Positions 34,764-44,048 of a DNA stretch of 64,000 bases are shown here, in pieces. Under the pieces are notes generated by a model. It did not search any database. It was not told where the DNA came from and saw only the letters and a program-made list of their open reading frames with translations. The first letter of the stretch is position 1. Every line of letters starts with the position of its first letter. The translations under genes were made by a program, and so were the position numbers. The DNA is from Polaromonas sp. (GTDB lineage Bacteria > Pseudomonadota > Gammaproteobacteria > Burkholderiales > Burkholderiaceae_C): the NCBI RefSeq assembly GCF_012927455.1, contig NZ_JABBPE010000016.1, positions 310,001-374,000 on the forward strand, read 5' to 3'.

Positions 34764-34791
34764 AAAAAAAGCGCTATTCGGCGCTTTTTTT
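34764..34791 (+). terminator. Intrinsic terminator after sucD
   Basis: AAAAAAAGCGC-TATTCG-GCGCTTTTTTT. Confidence 0.88.
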
Positions 34792-34823
34792 GATTCATAA
34801 CAACGCTATCGAGGAGACATGCA

Positions 34824-35525
34824 ATGTTTTTCGGACTTGATCTTTACTCACCCCTGTTTTGGAGCGCCTTTGGCTCCATCGTGCTTGCCAACATCGTGCT
34901 GTCTGGCGACAACGCCGTGGTGATCGCCATGGCGGCGCGAACGCTCAAGCCGGCGCAACGCGGCAAGGCGATTTTCTGGGGCAGCGCCGCCGCCATCGTC
35001 ATGCGCATCATTTTGACCATCGTGGCGATCCAACTGCTGTCGCTGCCTTACCTGAAGACCGTTGGCGCGATTTTGCTGGTCTACATTGGCGTTGACCTGC
35101 TCAGTGCCGAAGAAGATGAAGATGGTTTGGGTAAGGAGATCAACGGCATGGCCGCGGCCATCCGCACCATCCTGATTGCCGATCTGGTCATGAGCCTGGA
35201 CAATGTGCTGGCCGTGGCTGCCGCCGCCAAGGGCGATGTGCCGCTGTTGGTGCTCGGCCTGCTGGTCAGCATTCCGCTGATTATTTTTGGCGCGACGCTG
35301 CTGACCAAAGTAATGGAACGCTTTCCCATCATCATCACGATTGGCGCCGCGTTGCTGGGCTTTTTGGCCGGCGAAATGCTGCTGACCGATCCCGCCGTGA
35401 CGAGCCAGTTTGGCGTCATGGGCGAGCAAACTGTCACCTTCGCTGGCGTGCTGGGTGCCGTGCTGGTGGTGGCGCTGGGCACTTACCTGACCAAACGCCA
35501 ACAAAAGAATACGCGGTCCGGTTGA
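34824..35525 (+). CDS. TerC family membrane protein
   Basis: ANIVLSGDNAVVIAMAARTL; ADLVMSLDNVLAVAAAA. Confidence 0.9.
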   Translation: MFFGLDLYSPLFWSAFGSIVLANIVLSGDNAVVIAMAARTLKPAQRGKAIFWGSAAAIVMRIILTIVAIQLLSLPYLKTVGAILLVYIGVDLLSAEEDEDGLGKEINGMAAAIRTILIADLVMSLDNVLAVAAAAKGDVPLLVLGLLVSIPLIIFGATLLTKVMERFPIIITIGAALLGFLAGEMLLTDPAVTSQFGVMGEQTVTFAGVLGAVLVVALGTYLTKRQQKNTRSG

Positions 35526-35770
35526 GGCGCGAAGCTTTGATGGGCGCCGTCACAATGAGTAAACAAAACAGTGGAAAAGTCCCTTGCCCCCCGGGATTCG
35601 GCCTGTTAACGTAGGAAATATAATTAATCGTAACTAATAGCTACAAGCAGAGGCGCACCAAAACGCGACAAATTCGGGCAGTGCAAGAACGTCTTTGGGT
35701 TAGCAACTCGAAGGGACGCTGCTACCAGCTGCAAAAGCCTGCCAATGGAAACGCGTCATCCGCGAACAAA

Positions 35771-36556
35771 ATGATCTACGAGATTTGCATGCAAACAGAC
35801 CCGGGGTTGACGCGGGACAACAACGAAGACGTGGTCGCCATTGATGCGGCGACCGGACTTTGTATCCTGGCCGACGGCATGGGCGGCTACAACGCAGGCG
35901 AAGTTGCCAGCGGAATGGCCGCAGCCTTCATCAAATCGGAACTGGGGCGCTGGCTGGACGAAGCAGGTCGGCAGGCGAACGCCAGGGAGGTGCACCGGGC
36001 GATGGAGATCTGTGTGGAAAACGCCAACCACTCGATCTTCAATGCGGCCAATTCCAACCCACAGTACGCCGGTATGGGAACCACCTTGGTGGTGGGCGTT
36101 TTTCAGGAAGGCCGCCTGGTACTGGGCCACATCGGCGATTCGCGCTGCTACCGCCTGCGCGGCCAAGAGTTAAAGCAAATTACCAAAGACCATTCTCTGC
36201 TGCAGGAACAGCTCGACGCCGGGCTGATTTCCCCCGAGCAGGCGCTGACGTCAATGAACCGCAACCTGGTGACGCGCGCACTGGGCGTTGAAGACACGGT
36301 GCAAGTTGAAGTCAATGACCACCGCGTGGAAATCGGCGACCTCTACCTGATGTGCTCCGACGGGTTGTCCGACATGATTCTTGACGAGCAGATCGCCGCC
36401 CTGCTGCTCGGTGGCGGCACGCTGGCACAAAAAGCTCATCATTTGGTGGATGCGGCCAACGACGCGGGCGGGCGCGACAATATTTCGGTATTGCTGGTGC
36501 AAGCGAAAGAAGACACGGCCAGGCGCGGTCTGTTGTCCAGAATGCTGGGGAAATAG
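35771..36556 (+). CDS. PP2C-family Ser/Thr protein phosphatase
   Basis: DPGLTRDNNEDVVAID, LADGMGGYNAGEVAS, GHIGDSRCYRLRG, CSDGLSDM, GGRDNISVLLVQ. Confidence 0.93.
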   Translation: MIYEICMQTDPGLTRDNNEDVVAIDAATGLCILADGMGGYNAGEVASGMAAAFIKSELGRWLDEAGRQANAREVHRAMEICVENANHSIFNAANSNPQYAGMGTTLVVGVFQEGRLVLGHIGDSRCYRLRGQELKQITKDHSLLQEQLDAGLISPEQALTSMNRNLVTRALGVEDTVQVEVNDHRVEIGDLYLMCSDGLSDMILDEQIAALLLGGGTLAQKAHHLVDAANDAGGRDNISVLLVQAKEDTARRGLLSRMLGK

Positions 36557-36595
36557 CCTTGTGACTGAAATATTACAAACAGACAGGAGTCGGCC

Positions 36596-37252
36596 ATGCC
36601 GAAAATGATCGTCTCTCTTGATGGCGTCGTGATCAAGGAAGTCCAGTTGACGAAAGACCGAACATCCTTGGGCCGCAGGCCTTACAACGATGTTGTCATT
36701 GACAACCTCGCAGTCAGTGGCGAGCACGCCGTGCTGCAAATGTCGGGCACTGAGGTGTTTCTGGAAGACCTTAACAGCACCAACGGCAGCTATGTCAACG
36801 GCAAGGCTGTCAAAAAGCAGCAGCTGCTGCATGGCGACACGGTCGAGATCGGCAAGTACAAGATCAAGTATGTCAGTGAAGCCAGCCAGCCTGCCTATGA
36901 CAAAACCATGGTCTTCAAGCCGGGCGCTGCGGCGTTCGCGGCCGCGGCCGCCGCTACAGTTCCGCTGGGTGGCGCCGGGCTGAACACAACGGCAAATGCC
37001 TCCATCAAGGTCATGTCTGGGGCGGCAGCTGGTCGTCAAGTGGAACTGGTCAAGGTGGTGACCACTATTGGCAAGCCCGGCGTTGCAGTTGCGGCCATCA
37101 CCAAGCGGCCCCAGGGTTTCATGCTTGCCCACGTTGAAGGGACCGACCGTCCGACCCTCAATGGCGCTGCCATCGGCACCGAAGCGGTGACCTTGAAAAA
37201 CGGCGACTTCCTGGAGTTGGCCGGAACCCAAATGCAGTTTTTGCAACACTGA
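36596..37252 (+). CDS. FHA-domain protein, possibly two FHA domains separated by an Ala-rich linker
   Basis: TSLGRRPYNDVVIDNLAVSGEHAVLQM...LEDLNSTNGSYVNG; C-terminal half FMLAHVEGTDRPTLNGAAIG resembles a second FHA. Confidence 0.88.
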   Translation: MPKMIVSLDGVVIKEVQLTKDRTSLGRRPYNDVVIDNLAVSGEHAVLQMSGTEVFLEDLNSTNGSYVNGKAVKKQQLLHGDTVEIGKYKIKYVSEASQPAYDKTMVFKPGAAAFAAAAAATVPLGGAGLNTTANASIKVMSGAAAGRQVELVKVVTTIGKPGVAVAAITKRPQGFMLAHVEGTDRPTLNGAAIGTEAVTLKNGDFLELAGTQMQFLQH

Positions 37253-37701
37253 TCGGCAACATGGATGGGTGCGCTGCCGCGCTGCCATTGGCAGCGTGAT
37301 GCAGTCACGCGGATTGCGCAGATAGCGTAGGTAGCGTCATGCACCGGCGGCAAACCAGCCCGAGTCAAGACGACGTTTTCGCCAAGATTAGCCAAAACCG
37401 GCGCGCCACGGCGCACTTCAGCCCAGACGGTCCGGCTCTCGTTTGCAATCTGTCTTGACGAAGACTGTGCTCATTGCGCCATAAGCACGGTAAACCGAAC
37501 AATCTCTGGCGTCTTTACATTGCCAGCGCATAAATGGGAAAAAGTACCTTTACTGCCCTTGTGCCCAGCGTGTAGTCTCAGCACGACTGTTGGTGTTTAC
37601 CTGGCAAGCCAGCGCGCCGGCCGTTTTGAAACCAGGCAAGTTCACGCCTCGGACCAGGCCCGGGGCCACCCCACTCCACCAGAAAGCCTCACGGAAGCCC
37701 C

Positions 37702-38502
37702 ATGAAAGTTCGCGTACTAGGCTGCTCTGGAGCAATCGCCAAAGACTGCCGCACCACCTCTTTTCTGCTTGATCATGATGTGCTTGTCGACGCAGGCACT
37801 GGCGTCGGAGATCTCTCGATCAATGAAATGGCCAGCATTGACCATGTGCTGTTGACGCATTCCCACCTTGACCACATTGCCGCGCTGCCGCTCATGGTTG
37901 ATGCGTGCGCCGCCAAGCGCAGCACGCCGCTGCAGATTCATGCCCTGCAGGCCACCATCGATGCCCTGCAGACCCACATTTTCAACAATGTCATCTGGCC
38001 TGATTTTTCAACCCTTCCCACGCCGGCAGCGCCTTTTGTCAGTTTTCACCCGCTGGCGTGCGGACAAACGCTGCTGCTCGCCGGCAAACACGTCGAAGTG
38101 CTGCCCGCCGTGCACACCGTGCCCGCCGTCGGCTACGCCGTCAGCGCCGGCCAAGGCTGCTGGGTGTTTACCGGCGACACCGGCGCGAACCCGGCCTTGT
38201 GGGCTCGTCTTAACCAACTCGACGTCGCCATGCTGGTGATAGAAACCGCCTTCAGCAACCGCGAAAGTGATCTGGCCCAACGCAGCCTGCACCTTTCGCC
38301 CGATGCGCTGGCCAGCGAGCTTGACAGCATCGCGCCGGGCAAAAATTACCCCGTTTACATCACCCACACCAAGCCGGCCGAAACCGAGCTCATCATGGCG
38401 GAAATCCAGGCTTTCGATGCAACACGCGCCTCGAGCAGCCCCGCCGTGAGTGTGTCGCGTGATATTCGCTGGCTGCACGCGGGGCAGGTATTTGAGTTGT
38501 GA
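37702..38502 (+). CDS. Metallo-beta-lactamase-fold 3',5'-cyclic-nucleotide phosphodiesterase-like (class II type)
   Basis: LLTHSHLDHIAALPLMVD, VFTGDTGAN, VYITHTKPAE. Confidence 0.82.
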   Translation: MKVRVLGCSGAIAKDCRTTSFLLDHDVLVDAGTGVGDLSINEMASIDHVLLTHSHLDHIAALPLMVDACAAKRSTPLQIHALQATIDALQTHIFNNVIWPDFSTLPTPAAPFVSFHPLACGQTLLLAGKHVEVLPAVHTVPAVGYAVSAGQGCWVFTGDTGANPALWARLNQLDVAMLVIETAFSNRESDLAQRSLHLSPDALASELDSIAPGKNYPVYITHTKPAETELIMAEIQAFDATRASSSPAVSVSRDIRWLHAGQVFEL

Positions 38503-38622
38503 GTAACTTCCGTGGCCTGGAACTTACCTTCAGTAGGCGCCAACAGCTAAGCCGACCTAGGGCGGAACGGTGAGAGCTTGAGTCGTTGCGATTTCCGGGT
38601 GAAATTGAGGCTTGGTCCCTGG

Positions 38623-39045
38623 CTAACGGGCTTGTAGCAGTGCTTCCGCGCAAAACCCGGCCGGGGTGACGATCCGGGTACGGTTGAAGTGAGCACGCTG
38701 TAACAAGCCCGCGCGATGATCCCCAGTCACCAGGTAGTCAGCCTCGCCAACGAGAGCCATCGCCAGCAGGAACGCATCAAAAAGATCGTCGGCCTCAATG
38801 TCAGCGGGCAGCTGCGCCAACACCACCGCGCGTTGCAGGTTATTTACCATCGCGCCTACCCGGTGCGGCTGAAGAATCGTTTTGAATTTCTCGTAACGAC
38901 TGGCCCGGCGCAACCCATCGAGCTGGGTCACTGAGGTCACGATTTCAAATCGTGCGGTCCGCCAAGCCCGGTAGATAGTGTCGGGATGGCCATGGGGCGA
39001 GATCAACGCACTGAGCAGGACATTGGTGTCCAGGACGACACGCAT
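38623..39045 (-). CDS. PIN-domain putative toxin
   Basis: MRVVLDTNVLLSALIS...DDLFDAFLLAMALVGEADYLVTGDH. Confidence 0.85.
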   Translation of the reverse strand: MRVVLDTNVLLSALISPHGHPDTIYRAWRTARFEIVTSVTQLDGLRRASRYEKFKTILQPHRVGAMVNNLQRAVVLAQLPADIEADDLFDAFLLAMALVGEADYLVTGDHRAGLLQRAHFNRTRIVTPAGFCAEALLQAR

Positions 39046-39284
39046 CAGTGTTCACGCGCCCACTGCACTGCCTCGGCGACGATGGCAGTCAAGTCTGCTT
39101 CGCTTACATTGACATTGGCGGCTTTGGCCTGCTCGGCCGACAACTCAAGAATGTGCGCCCGAACCGCTTCCTCAATAAAGCGCGACAGGTCACCCTTGCG
39201 GCCACCCCCTTGGCCGGCAAGGTACATACGCACGGATTGATCAGTGTTCGGCGACACCACAATATTCCAGCGAATTGAATTCAT
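39045..39284 (-). CDS. RHH/CopG-like putative antitoxin
   Basis: GDLSRFIEEAVRAHILE; 1-bp overlap with the PIN gene. Confidence 0.75.
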   Translation of the reverse strand: MNSIRWNIVVSPNTDQSVRMYLAGQGGGRKGDLSRFIEEAVRAHILELSAEQAKAANVNVSEADLTAIVAEAVQWAREH

Positions 39285-39442
39285 CAGGGTGTCCAGTGTT
39301 TGTGTGTGTACGTGTTTATACATCCTTTAAAAGGCATGCACAACAGCAGAAGTTGAGCGAGAAGGCATTTTTAATGGTCGAAATTTTTCAACACTGCGCT
39401 TCCCAGGTTAATCGAGGGATTCTCAGGGAGGTCTCGATCCAT

Positions 39443-39522
39443 CGTCATTGCGAGCGTAGCGGCAATCCAAGACTACGCCTCGTCGACCCTGGATCGTCAC
39501 GGCCTTTGGCCTCGCGATGACG
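39443..39522. repeat. Palindromic element of the CGTCATTGCGAG...CTCGC(A)ATGACG type
   Basis: CGTCATTGCGAGCGTAGCGGCAATCCA ... TGGATCGTCACGGCCTTTGGCCTCGCGATGACG. Confidence 0.75.
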
Positions 39523-39835
39523 ACTCGGGGTCCACGTCATGCAAAGCGCAACGCGGCAATACCCGTCAGGCAGCCGCCCACACCCTCACAATTCCAGCGC
39601 CCGAGGGCTTCACGTCAGCTCGCAGAGCTTGCGAATTGATGATTCCGGGATGGACGACATGGAAAAGTGCTGAGGGGTTTGACCGACTTGGAAATGGACA
39701 GATTCATGCGCATCGCGTGACAAAAATGTCGCCAAAACCGGAACCCAAGGCAAAAAGCGTCATGCCGAGCCGAACCGGGGCGGGCAACCAAGCAGATTCC
39801 GAGAACTAAAGCACAACTTGCAGCGCTTGAAGCGG

Positions 39836-39852
39836 TTGGCACACAGTTTGCA
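39836..39852 (+). promoter_or_regulatory. Sigma-54 (-24/-12) promoter of pilin 1
   Basis: TTGGCACACAGTTTGCA matches TGGCAC-N5-TTGCA; about 40 bp upstream of the ATG. Confidence 0.8.
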
Positions 39853-39891
39853 ATAGTTTGTTGCAAGTTTTTTCAACCAAGGAGTTTTCAA

Positions 39892-40338
39892 ATGAAGCGT
39901 TCCATTCAAAAGGGTTTCACCCTAATCGAGTTGATGATCGTCGTGGCGATTATTGGTATTTTGGCTGCTGTGGCTTTGCCGGCTTATCAGGATTACACCG
40001 TGCGCGCCCGCGTGACGGAAGGCTTGGTATTGTCTGCATCTGCCAAACTCGCCGTTGCTGAAAATGCGTCGAATGGCAAGGAGTTCATTTCGGGCTGGAC
40101 CCAGCCGACACCTACCTCCAACGTTAGCGGGATAGCGATTACCCCGGAAACTGGCGTTATCACAGTTACTTACACCGCTGCTGCGGGTGCCGGAACCATT
40201 TTCATCACGCCTACTTCAAGTGGCGCCTTGGTAGGTACGGCATCCGGTTCGACGGTTCCTACGGGTGGCTCGATCAACTGGAGCTGCACTGGTGGCACCT
40301 TGGTTGCAAAATATCGCCCCGCACAGTGCCGCGCCTAA
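39892..40338 (+). CDS. pilA: Type IV major pilin (module 1)
   Basis: [42 protein letters not shown]-terminal Cys pair. Confidence 0.95.
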   Translation: MKRSIQKGFTLIELMIVVAIIGILAAVALPAYQDYTVRARVTEGLVLSASAKLAVAENASNGKEFISGWTQPTPTSNVSGIAITPETGVITVTYTAAAGAGTIFITPTSSGALVGTASGSTVPTGGSINWSCTGGTLVAKYRPAQCRA

Positions 40339-40372
40339 TCTGCTCTAGCTAGGACTTTCAAGCTTTCCTCAA

Positions 40373-40402
40373 ACCCTTCTGCGTAACGCAGAAGGGTTTT
40401 TT
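40373..40402 (+). terminator. Intrinsic terminator after pilin 1
   Basis: ACCCTTCTGCG-TAA-CGCAGAAGGGTTTTTT. Confidence 0.88.
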
Positions 40403-40432
40403 GTTGTTCAAATCTTTGAAGGTATTACGCCC

Positions 40433-42262
40433 ATGTCTCGCCAAAATCGGCTAGCTTGCCTGTTATTTTTGCTGCTAGCCCCGGGCTTCTTGACCACCTG
40501 CTACACGCGCGCTTACAACGCCTTGCATTTGGAGATGTTTGCGTTTTTGGGTTGGGGGGTGCTGACTGCTGTCGGCGCGTTTGGGTTGTCCAAAACAGAA
40601 GATCTTCGCCTTGACAGGCCGGCAGCCGCCTACGCAGGCCTGCTCTTTGGTCTGCCGGTGCTGGTCTTGTTGGGGCAGCAGGCATTTGGGCTGGCGGTGC
40701 CCTACTTTGGCATGGTCGTCATTGCCATTTATTATTTGTTGGTGGCTGGCTGCACCTGCCTGCTGGGCGGTTTTGCAGCCGCGTGGTTCCGCGGGCTACC
40801 CCTTACGTCCAGCTTGGGATTTAACCTAATCAATGCTGCGTTAAAAGCTTTTGTCGGGGTTGCAGTGGCAAGCTCCCTCGCTGGAATAGCACAGTACTTG
40901 CAAGTGCCTCTACCAGAGTTCTTGGTGTCGCCCCTTAATCAAATCGGTGCATCCTATGGCAATCTGAGGCAGCAAAACTTGTTTGCCTTATTGGGCGTCT
41001 TAGGCCTGATAGCGCTGATAGTTTTGCGAAGTACGGCGGGCCGTCCTCAATGGCGATCTGACGGTTTGGCTGTCTTGGTATTTTTGACCTTGCTCATTGC
41101 CATCGTACTCAGCACTTCCCGCACCGGCGCATTGTTGGTTGGAATAATTTCAATTTGGGGCCTAGTTGAATCATGGCGCGCACGCCAGCTGATGTGGATG
41201 CTGCTGCTGGCCCTGCCCACCTATTTACTGTTCCGCTATATCGCTGTTCAAATTGACTTGCAGGGGCTATTACCGTTTCACGGAACTAATCGCCCGGGAT
41301 TGATATCCACGGCGCTCGAGGGCGACTATTGGCGGCAAATCATATGGACAAAAAGTTTGGCACTTGTTCGGAGCCATCCAATTTGGGGGGTAGGGTTTGG
41401 CAACATTGCTTACGCCATGTTCACCGAAACCCTTCCTGTTCCCAGCGCATCTGTTACCGAACATGCACACAATATTTTTTTACAAATGGCAGTCGAATTG
41501 GGTGCCCCCATCGCGGCGGCATGGGCATTTGTTTTGGCCATTCTGATAGTTCGGTCCCGGCATGCACTGAGATCTTTTGAAGGGCGCTCCCTTGCGGTTT
41601 TCTTGCTGGCAGTCATGATTCACAGTCTGCTGGAATATCCCCTGTGGTACGCCTATTTCCTGCTCCCAGGCGCGTTCGCATTAGGAGTTTTTACGCAAAT
41701 TGGCGCACTATTCCGAACAGAAATACGTGCGCCGGCCATGAGCCCGATGAATGGGTCTTTAGGCGTGGACAGTGCTAGTGCCGTGCCAAACAAGGCAGCT
41801 TCGTATGCAAGGGCGGTTGGCATTGGCGGCGTATCCACCATTATCCTGGCATTGTTTGGACTTTGGGACTATGCCAAGGTGAGCCCCAGTTACGAGCTGA
41901 ACTCCAGTGTGCCCTTGCCTGATCGAGTCATTCAGAGCTACGAATCAGTTCTGTTCCTTAACTTGGCGGACTACTCGGCACTCAATTTGACCGGTGTGTC
42001 GCCCGCAACTGCCGCGGTGCAGCTGCGTCTTGCAAACCGGGTCGCACATTTTCGCTTTGATCCTCAGGTTGCCGCAACGCATGCAGCGGCCGCATCGCTC
42101 ACGGGTCAAATGGCTCTGGCAAAAGCTTCAGCTTATCGCCTGTGGTTAAAAGACAAGGATGCTGCAGAGAGACTGCGCTTGGCGTTGGCAGGTAGCGGCT
42201 TGCCCCAAGCTCTTGAACTCTCGGCATTTTTGTCTAAACCCACTTTTGTGCCCTGGCCTTAA
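40433..42262 (+). CDS. PglL/TfpO-like pilin O-oligosaccharyltransferase (Wzy-C fold), module 1
   Basis: GNLRQQNLFALLGVLGLIALI, STSRTGALLVGI, EHAHNIFLQMAVELG, HSLLEYPLWYAYFLLPGA. Confidence 0.85.
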   Translation: MSRQNRLACLLFLLLAPGFLTTCYTRAYNALHLEMFAFLGWGVLTAVGAFGLSKTEDLRLDRPAAAYAGLLFGLPVLVLLGQQAFGLAVPYFGMVVIAIYYLLVAGCTCLLGGFAAAWFRGLPLTSSLGFNLINAALKAFVGVAVASSLAGIAQYLQVPLPEFLVSPLNQIGASYGNLRQQNLFALLGVLGLIALIVLRSTAGRPQWRSDGLAVLVFLTLLIAIVLSTSRTGALLVGIISIWGLVESWRARQLMWMLLLALPTYLLFRYIAVQIDLQGLLPFHGTNRPGLISTALEGDYWRQIIWTKSLALVRSHPIWGVGFGNIAYAMFTETLPVPSASVTEHAHNIFLQMAVELGAPIAAAWAFVLAILIVRSRHALRSFEGRSLAVFLLAVMIHSLLEYPLWYAYFLLPGAFALGVFTQIGALFRTEIRAPAMSPMNGSLGVDSASAVPNKAASYARAVGIGGVSTIILALFGLWDYAKVSPSYELNSSVPLPDRVIQSYESVLFLNLADYSALNLTGVSPATAAVQLRLANRVAHFRFDPQVAATHAAAASLTGQMALAKASAYRLWLKDKDAAERLRLALAGSGLPQALELSAFLSKPTFVPWP

Positions 42263-42334
42263 GAAATTAGTGGCTGATGTCAGGGTTGGTGCGTCTATCG
42301 CCTTGAAAACCTCAAATTTTCCTGTTTCATTAGT

Positions 42335-42886
42335 ATGAACTGCAAGAATAGATTCTTTGGAGCAGGCGTTCATTTAAGCATCTGGCTTGTAATCGCAGTG
42401 CTCGCTTGGGCGTAAAATTTTTCTATCCCTACCCATTTATTGAAATCTCCGGCGGTCGCCAATTATTTTTGTTGATTGTGGCGGTGAACGTGGTTTTGGG
42501 GCCGCTACTGACTTTTGCGGTATTAAGCCCGGGTAAAGTGCGCCAATTATTGAGGCGTGATTTGGTGATGATTGGTGCCGTGCAAATAGCGGCTCTTGAG
42601 TATGGGCTGGGGGCGATGTACTTTGCGCGCCTTGCTAATTTGGTGCATGAGGGGGACCGTTTCAAGGTAGTGAGCGCTGGTGATGGGAGTATTCGGGGTC
42701 AGATTCTAATTAAATTCCGGAATCTTGTTTTCTAGATCAGGCAGAGCAATCGCGGCGTGCAACTTAATGCCAAGCGCCAACATGGCGTATTGGCTGTATT
42801 TGCCCCCCATCGCCCTGCAGGACTGGGTCGCCGTGCTCGACAGGCAGGGGCAGATTCAGGGCTTTTCGCGCGGCGACGGGTTTTGA
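42335..42886 (+). pseudogene. Degraded TfpZ/TfpX-like type IV pilin accessory gene
   Basis: MNCKNRFFGAGVHLSIWLVIAVLAW then frameshift to GVKFFYPYPFIEISGGRQLFLLIVAVNVVLGPLLTF...; possible C-terminal remnant YLPPIALQDWVAVLDRQGQIQGFSRGDGF at 42785-42886. Confidence 0.65.
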
Positions 42887-42930
42887 GCCTTGCCGCCGGC
42901 CCATCCCCAACCAGCCCGAAATAAAGCATC

Positions 42931-42983
42931 AAAAATGGCTGTGCCCAATGACAGCATACGCAAGCAGCTATTAAATTTGTAGC
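42931..42983 (+). repeat. Repeat family A copy (degenerate)
   Basis: AAAAATGGCTGTGCCCAATGACAGCATACGCAAGCAGCTATTAAATTTGTAGC. Confidence 0.65.
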
Positions 42984-43059
42984 AATCTGAAAACCCAAAG
43001 TTTTTGGGGGTCAGCTTCCAATAGCCCAAGCGCTGCCATTCGCAAGCCTAATACTAAGA

Positions 43060-43113
43060 AAATCGGCCTCTAGTCCAATAGATACGGGCAAAAGCAGCTA
43101 CTAAAATCATAGC
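43060..43113 (+). repeat. Repeat family A copy
   Basis: AAATCGGCCTCTAGTCCAATAGATACGGGCAAAAGCAGCTACTAAAATCATAGC. Confidence 0.85.
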
Positions 43114-43239
43114 GTTTTTTCGCAACTGTCGGACCGCTGGCGATGATTCGTTCGGCTGTCAACGAATTGGATAGCGGCCAGCCCTTATTAAAAGAGTGGC
43201 ATAAACTGGCAAAGATTGACACAACCAGAAACTAACTCC

Positions 43240-43515
43240 ATGTCGCTCAACATTTCACTGCCTGCTGAACTCGAAAACCGTGTGCGGGACCATGTTGCCT
43301 CTGGCATGTACGGGTCCGCGAGTGAGGTCATTCGCGAGGCGCTGCGCCTGTTCGAAGCCTATCAAACGGCACAGGCCGCCAGTTTCGTTTCACTCCAGGC
43401 GGACATTGCGCAGGGTATGGCCGATGCTCATGCAGGTCGGGTCGGCGCCATGGACATGACGGCGATCAAAACGCAAGGTCAGGCTGTATTGCGGGCTAAA
43501 ACGGACGCCGCTTGA
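43240..43515 (+). CDS. ParD-like antitoxin
   Basis: MSLNISLPAELENRVRDHVASGMYGSASEVIREALRLFE. Confidence 0.88.
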   Translation: MSLNISLPAELENRVRDHVASGMYGSASEVIREALRLFEAYQTAQAASFVSLQADIAQGMADAHAGRVGAMDMTAIKTQGQAVLRAKTDAA

Positions 43516-43814
43516 TGGCGCGCGTGACGCTCACGCAGAGTGCTCAAAACGATTTACTGGAGGCGTGGCTGTATGTTGCCGAGGAAAACCAGCAAGCGGC
43601 TGAGCTCATGCTGGACGCCATTGAGAAAGAGGCCCATACGCTGTTACTTCAGCCGCTGATGGGGCGAGCACGTCCAGAACTCGCTGATCGTGTACGAAGT
43701 TGGCCTACTTCAACGCCCTACATCCTGTTCTAACTGGCGGATGACGACGGCATCACGGTACTGCGCGTCTTGCATCACGCACGGGATGTGCGGCAACTTG
43801 GTTTTGGACTTTAG
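43515..43814 (+). pseudogene. ParE-like toxin with an in-frame premature stop
   Basis: Frame reads ...TPYILF*LADDDGITVLRVLHHARDVRQLGFGL*; TAA at 43731-43733 where ParE proteins usually have Tyr. Confidence 0.8.
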
Positions 43815-44048
43815 GCTTGGGTTGGCCAGATTTAATTGGCTTCATCTGAAACCAGACTGCCGCGGCGCTTCAGCTGCCAAGCCATCAGCATCCGTTCATC
43901 GCAGCCGACACTGAACATGAAAACAAGCTCCAGCGCAGGAGCTGCTTGCAAGCAGTCCATGCCGCCACCGTCGACGATGCCTCGACGCAAGCTGACGGCA
44001 CAAAACATGCATGATTTAAGCCCCCCAGTTTAACCAAAGGAGCCTGAA

